Shown here in pieces: positions 6,507 to 8,496 of a DNA stretch of 8,496 nt. Position 1 is the first letter of the stretch, and each line of letters opens with the position of its first letter. The stretch is from JAAYCI01 sp964550985 (GTDB taxonomy: Bacteria; Bacillota; Clostridia; Oscillospirales; Ruminococcaceae), in assembly GCA_964550985.1 (NCBI GenBank), contig CAZKBM010000103.1, positions 1 to 8,496 of the forward strand, read 5' to 3'. A program made the translations under genes and the position numbers. A model generated the notes under the pieces. That model saw only the letters and a list, made by a program, of their open reading frames with translations. It was not told where the DNA came from and made no database searches.

Positions 6507-6519
6507 GTTTTTATGATGA
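6493..6519. other. Hairpin at the tail-to-tail junction of the two fibre cassettes
   Basis: TCATCAAAAC (6493-6502) and GTTT...TGATGA (6507-6519) can pair across the four bases CTAA with a 3-base bulge. The plus-strand stop TAA (6504-6506) and minus-strand stop TAG (6503-6505) overlap within those four bases. The symmetry follows from both cassettes ending in Ile-Ile-Lys-Thr-stop. It might also act as a weak bidirectional terminator, but the stem is AT-rich and I would not rely on that. Confidence 0.45.
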
Positions 6520-6763
6520 AGTTTACGGCTATGTAAGGGTTCATGATGTTGTAAGCTTGGCTATTTCCTGTAGCTACAGTATTAATTGTGCTGCTTGCTG
6601 TGGTCGGGATACTAGTTGCTTGCGGGCAAAGTGCGCCTGTACCAGTGTTAGGCGTGCCCCATTTAAAGGGAGTTACGTCTATCACTAACCCTGCGTGAAA
6701 GTGCGACGCCATTTCGGCCACAGTATTTTGGTGGGTTTTACTGCCTGCCTTACTGCCAAGCGT
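6503..6763 (-). CDS. Silent alternative C-terminal cassette of the collar fibre (no own start)
   Basis: Minus-strand reading in the phase set by the right repeat gives 86 residues: TLGSKAGSKTHQNTVAEMAS at the start, then HFHAGLVIDV, and ending NPYIAVNFIIKT-stop. Both ends correspond to the expressed tip (ALGSKGGSQTQT start, NYIIKT end) while the middle differs, which is the pattern of interchangeable fibre tips. No collar domain precedes it: the frame runs into a TAA about 15 bases upstream of the repeat. An internal ATG at 6721 has no ribosome binding site. In this orientation it should be silent. The 'VAEMxSHxH' segment is closer to the standard collar-fibre motif than the expressed version and includes an HFH triplet like the metal-binding HxH of other fibres. 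An annotation pipeline would probably call only an orphan 72-aa ORF here. Confidence 0.85.
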   Translation of the reverse strand, partial: TLGSKAGSKTHQNTVAEMASHFHAGLVIDVTPFKWGTPNTGTGALCPQATSIPTTASSTINTVATGNSQAYNIMNPYIAVNFIIKT

Positions 6764-6779
6764 AAAATTAGCATCACAA
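6764..6779 (-). repeat. Right 16-bp inverted repeat (candidate inversion site)
   Basis: AAAATTAGCATCACAA on the plus strand is the exact reverse complement of the left copy at 6254-6269. Read on the minus strand it encodes the same residues in the same frame, then continues directly into the silent cassette (ACG CTT GGC AGT AAG). Confidence 0.88.
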
Positions 6780-6844
6780 GCAAATGCAGTATTTTAGTAA
6801 ATACATTGCCAAAAGCGATGATAAAAACAAAGGAGATTAAGACT

Positions 6845-7264
6845 ATGAGTTTATTAAGACTAAACGACGGAGCCAAGCACCAAATTGCCTCGCCCACCGG
6901 CATACAGCAAGGGATGCTTCGCCAGCGGGAACGCAATATATTGCGCCTTACCTTTTTGGAGGGCGAGGACAAGTTTGCCGAGATTAAGGCCGCCCTGGCA
7001 GACCCGGCTAAAACAGAGAGCATCATCATTTACATCAACGAAAATGACCCTACAATCCCCGATGAACATCTGCTGCCGCCCGTGGCAAAGGATGGCACAA
7101 AATTGTCGGGCCCGGCTGGTGGAGATGACCCCTACATCGGGTATACCATCCTGGGCCAGGTGGTGGAGGAGGACGTGGTGCTTACACCCGGTACGCCCAC
7201 CTCCCTGCCCGTGTATGGCCGTCAGTTGAGCATTGAGTTAGGCGAAAGGCAGTTCGGGGAATAA
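6845..7264 (+). CDS. Hypothetical phage protein between tail fibre and lysis module
   Basis: The gene encodes 139 aa. ATG 6845 is chosen because AAAGGAGA (6829-6836) lies 8 bases upstream; an in-frame extension to 6695 would run back through the inversion site and the silent cassette and is implausible. The protein starts MSLLRLNDGAKHQIASPTGI. Residues 30-65 (RNILRLTFLEG, FAEIKAALADPAKTESIIIY) look like an alpha/beta unit with a predicted strand IIIYIN. Residues 98-135 (IGYTILGQVVEEDVVLTPG, LPVYGRQLSIELGER) are beta-rich. There is no signal peptide, membrane segment or catalytic motif that I recognise. Its place after the fibre genes and before the lysin suggests a minor baseplate or fibre-associated protein. 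A strong terminator follows its stop by 14 bases. Confidence 0.78.
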   Translation: MSLLRLNDGAKHQIASPTGIQQGMLRQRERNILRLTFLEGEDKFAEIKAALADPAKTESIIIYINENDPTIPDEHLLPPVAKDGTKLSGPAGGDDPYIGYTILGQVVEEDVVLTPGTPTSLPVYGRQLSIELGERQFGE

Positions 7265-7278
7265 ACCACATGACCGCT

Positions 7279-7300
7279 GCAGCCTTCGGGCTGCTTTTTT
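7279..7300 (+). terminator. Intrinsic terminator with UUCG tetraloop
   Basis: GCAGCC (7279-7284), loop TTCG and GGCTGC (7289-7294) form a perfect 6-bp GC-rich stem, followed by six T residues (7295-7300). This is a textbook rho-independent terminator separating the tail genes from the lysis genes. No clear promoter fits in the short space before the next gene, so lysis expression probably depends on read-through or antitermination. Confidence 0.9.
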
Positions 7301-7324
7301 GTTGAGCGAAAGGAACAGAAAACC

Positions 7325-7417
7325 ATGGATGAAAAAGAAAAAGTGTTGAACGCAGACCCGGACGCAGGCCCCGGCGAGGACATGCCGCAAGAGGCAAAGG
7401 AGGCAAGCCATGAGTGA
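7325..7417 (+). CDS. Short acidic ORF upstream of the endolysin (30 aa)
   Basis: ATG 7325 opens 30 codons (MDEKEKVLNADPDAGPGEDM, then PQEAKEASHE) ending at TGA 7415-7417, overlapping the endolysin start by 8 bases. AAAGGA (7309-7314) lies 10 bases upstream of the ATG. The peptide is very hydrophilic, with 10 Glu/Asp in 30 residues, and has no membrane segment. It fills the gap between terminator and endolysin exactly, and its last codons contain the endolysin ribosome binding site AAAGGAGG (7396-7403). It is either a tiny phage protein or a leader ORF that couples translation to the endolysin. Confidence 0.55.
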   Translation: MDEKEKVLNADPDAGPGEDMPQEAKEASHE

Positions 7418-8405
7418 TTCGGCGTTGGTGACCCAAAACATCCCGGCCTATGCCGGGAACTATACCAAAAACCGTGTGGGCCAGGGCGGGAAAATTACGG
7501 AAATTACCGTACACCACACGGCCAGCCTGGATAGCGTGGCCAGCCTGGGGAAGCTGTGGCAGCGGGTGGGCCGCAAAGGTTCCTCCCACTATGGTGTATG
7601 CGGTGCTGCCGTGGGACAGTACGTGGCCGAGGCTGACGTGGCCTGGACAAATTCGCAGTGGGCGGCCAACTGCCGGGCCGTGACCATTGAGACCTGCAAC
7701 AGCGGCGGTGCGCCGAACTGGCCTGTGGCAGATGACACCCTGGCCACCCTGATTGCCCTGGTGGCGGACATTGCTCGACGCAGGGGGCTGGGCACCCTTG
7801 TGGTAGGCAAAAACCTGACCATGCACAACCAATATGCGGCCACGGCCTGCCCCGGGCTGTACCTAAAAGGTAAGATGCAGTACATTGCCGACCGGGCCAA
7901 CACCATCAACAGCGGCAGTGCTGCACCGCCTGTACCCACGGTACCGCCCACCTCTGCGGGCATCTACTATGTACAGGTGGGGGCTTTCGCGGTGGAGGCC
8001 AATGCCAGGAGCTACGCCGCCACGTTAGAGGCAAAGGGCTTTGCCTCCATCATCAAGCAAAGCGGCGGCCTGTACCGGGTACAGCTGGGGGCCTTTGCCG
8101 CCGAGGAAAACGCCGAGAACTTCGCGGCCAGCGTGCGGGCCGCAGGCTTCCAAGCCATCGTAACCCAAACCGGGGGAACCGTGACAGGCGGCACCGGCAG
8201 CGTGCCCATCGGCGGCATCCAAAAGGGTGACCGGGTGAATGTGGATACCGGGGCCAAAGACTACAATGGACGTACTTTGGCTGGAAAAGTGTATAGGCGT
8301 AGCTATTATGTGCAGGAACTGCGTGGCGACCGTGCGGTGATTGGCCCGGCGATGAGCGGGGCGGTGACGGCGGCCATCAACACCAGCAACCTGCGGAAAG
8401 TGTGA
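7410..8405 (+). CDS. Endolysin: N-acetylmuramoyl-L-alanine amidase with SPOR and SH3-like domains
   Basis: The gene encodes 331 aa from ATG 7410, with a near-perfect AAAGGAGG 6 bases upstream. Residues about 20-165 are a type-2 amidase domain (Amidase_2/PGRP-like), a zinc enzyme that cuts the amide bond between MurNAc and L-Ala of the peptidoglycan stem. The expected zinc ligands are visible: His35 or His36 in ITVHHTAS, then His139 and Cys147 in MHNQYAATACPGLYLKGKM. The strand VTIETCN (91-97) carries the usual Glu. A Pro-rich linker (172-180) leads to a SPOR domain (185-253; YYVQVGAFAVEANARSYAAT, LYRVQLGAFAAEENAENFAA), a fold that binds glycan strands lacking stem peptides. After a Gly/Thr linker, residues 268-331 (GDRVNVDTGAKDYNGRTLAG, GAVTAAINTSNLRKV) are an SH3-like wall-binding domain. 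There is no signal peptide, so export needs the holin encoded next. Confidence 0.93.
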   Translation: MSDSALVTQNIPAYAGNYTKNRVGQGGKITEITVHHTASLDSVASLGKLWQRVGRKGSSHYGVCGAAVGQYVAEADVAWTNSQWAANCRAVTIETCNSGGAPNWPVADDTLATLIALVADIARRRGLGTLVVGKNLTMHNQYAATACPGLYLKGKMQYIADRANTINSGSAAPPVPTVPPTSAGIYYVQVGAFAVEANARSYAATLEAKGFASIIKQSGGLYRVQLGAFAAEENAENFAASVRAAGFQAIVTQTGGTVTGGTGSVPIGGIQKGDRVNVDTGAKDYNGRTLAGKVYRRSYYVQELRGDRAVIGPAMSGAVTAAINTSNLRKV

Positions 8406-8496
8406 TGACAGTGGAGCATGTGACTGGGATTAAGGCGGCATTGGCGGGGTTTTTCGCCCTGCTGACCGCCCTGTGGGGCTGGCTTGGATGGCTGGT
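8405..8496 (+). CDS. Phage holin, N-terminal part (truncated by window end)
   Basis: ATG 8405 overlaps the endolysin stop (TGATG). Thirty codons are visible: MTVEHVTGIKAALAGFFALL, then TALWGWLGWL, still open at the edge. An amphipathic start followed by a hydrophobic Trp-rich segment matches the opening of phage_holin_4/TcdE-type holins, which often read 'IKA......LTALWGWFGWL'. Such proteins form pores that let the endolysin reach the wall. The ribosome binding site before ATG 8405 is weak (GGAAAG), so coupling to the endolysin stop or an in-frame GTG at 8411 or 8420 is possible. Only the first membrane segment can be seen. Confidence 0.75.
   Translation, partial: MTVEHVTGIKAALAGFFALLTALWGWLGWL

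Larger units (their letters stand above)
6254..6779. other. Predicted invertible segment switching the collar-fibre C-terminus
   Basis: The segment is bounded by two exact 16-bp inverted copies (6254-6269 and 6764-6779). It contains the plus-strand fibre 3' end (6270-6506) and a minus-strand alternative 3' end (6503-6763) meeting tail to tail. Both repeats sit in the same codon phase, encoding CDANF. Inversion would therefore produce a 197-aa fibre with residues 1-111 unchanged and an 86-aa new tip. Outside the repeats the flanking DNA of the two sides is unrelated. Inside, both sides encode the matching (A/T)LGSK(G/A)GS(Q/K)T. That arrangement is what site-specific inversion of a fibre gene looks like, as in the Mu G and P1 C segments. 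No recombinase gene is present in the window. Confidence 0.85.

Noticed and set aside
5937..6779. Diversity-generating retroelement acting on the collar fibre
   Set aside because: There is no reverse transcriptase, no near-identical template copy differing at adenines and no clear IMH-like element. The second cassette is an unrelated sequence in inverted orientation bounded by exact repeats, which fits inversion rather than mutagenic retrohoming.
6695..6844. N-terminal extension of the 139-aa gene back to 6695
   Set aside because: It would read through the inversion site and the antisense of the silent cassette, with no ribosome binding site. AAAGGAGA before ATG 6845 is clearly better.
7182..7832. 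216-codon minus-strand ORF opposite the endolysin
   Set aside because: It is antisense to a clear amidase domain, with no motif and no ribosome binding site that I could see.
1..8496. tRNA, rRNA, CRISPR array, insertion sequence or attachment site
   Set aside because: I saw no cloverleaf-like sequences, spaced short direct repeats, transposase motifs or paired terminal repeats other than the fibre inversion sites.

Overview
The window is the distal tail and host-lysis end of a tailed-phage or prophage late region. The likely host is a Gram-positive Firmicute, probably Clostridia of the Oscillospiraceae/Ruminococcaceae sort. This rests on GC near 55% in the body, GGAGG-type ribosome binding sites, ATG/GTG/TTG starts, tightly overlapping genes, and protein types typical of gut Clostridia prophages: a baseplate-hub-like protein, a protein with a GTPxxAAxLxxIE-type N-terminal segment, an Fn3-like domain next to fibre motifs, an XkdX-like protein and a tail-collar fibre. 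Taxonomy is inferred from these traits only. The ends do not show whether this is an integrated prophage or a free phage.

Layout. (1) Positions 1-230, minus strand: the start of a small coiled-coil protein with its own sigma-70-type promoter, divergent from everything else and moron-like. (2) Positions 318-3616, plus strand: an overlapping tail operon with a small tail protein, a 568-aa baseplate/hub-like protein, a Trp-rich repeat protein and a coiled-coil fibre-base protein. (3) Positions 3623-5953: a 611-aa fibre ending in a predicted seven-bladed kelch propeller, a 121-aa accessory protein and an XkdX-like 48-aa protein. (4) Positions 5937-6779: a tail-collar fibre gene whose 3' part lies inside a predicted invertible segment. 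(5) Positions 6845-7264: an unrecognised phage protein, followed by a strong intrinsic terminator at 7279-7300. (6) Positions 7325-8496: lysis module with a 30-codon ORF, an amidase-SPOR-SH3-like endolysin and the start of a holin.

The most notable item is region 4. The collar-fibre gene carries a 16-bp sequence (6254-6269) repeated exactly in inverted orientation at 6764-6779. Between the second copy and the fibre stop, on the minus strand and in the matching frame, lies a promoterless and startless coding cassette for a different fibre C-terminus, ending in the same IIKT-stop. Inversion of 6254-6779 would replace the last 78 residues of the fibre with 86 others, keeping residues 1-111. The sequence therefore predicts a two-state, phase-variable receptor-binding protein. 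No recombinase gene is in the window.

Together the plus-strand genes would build the tail tip and receptor-binding apparatus (hub, fibre base, kelch fibre, switchable collar fibre) and then release virions (endolysin and holin). The receptor-facing parts (kelch region, 121-aa gene, collar-fibre C-termini) are AT-richer than the structural and lysis genes, as expected of exchanged host-range modules.
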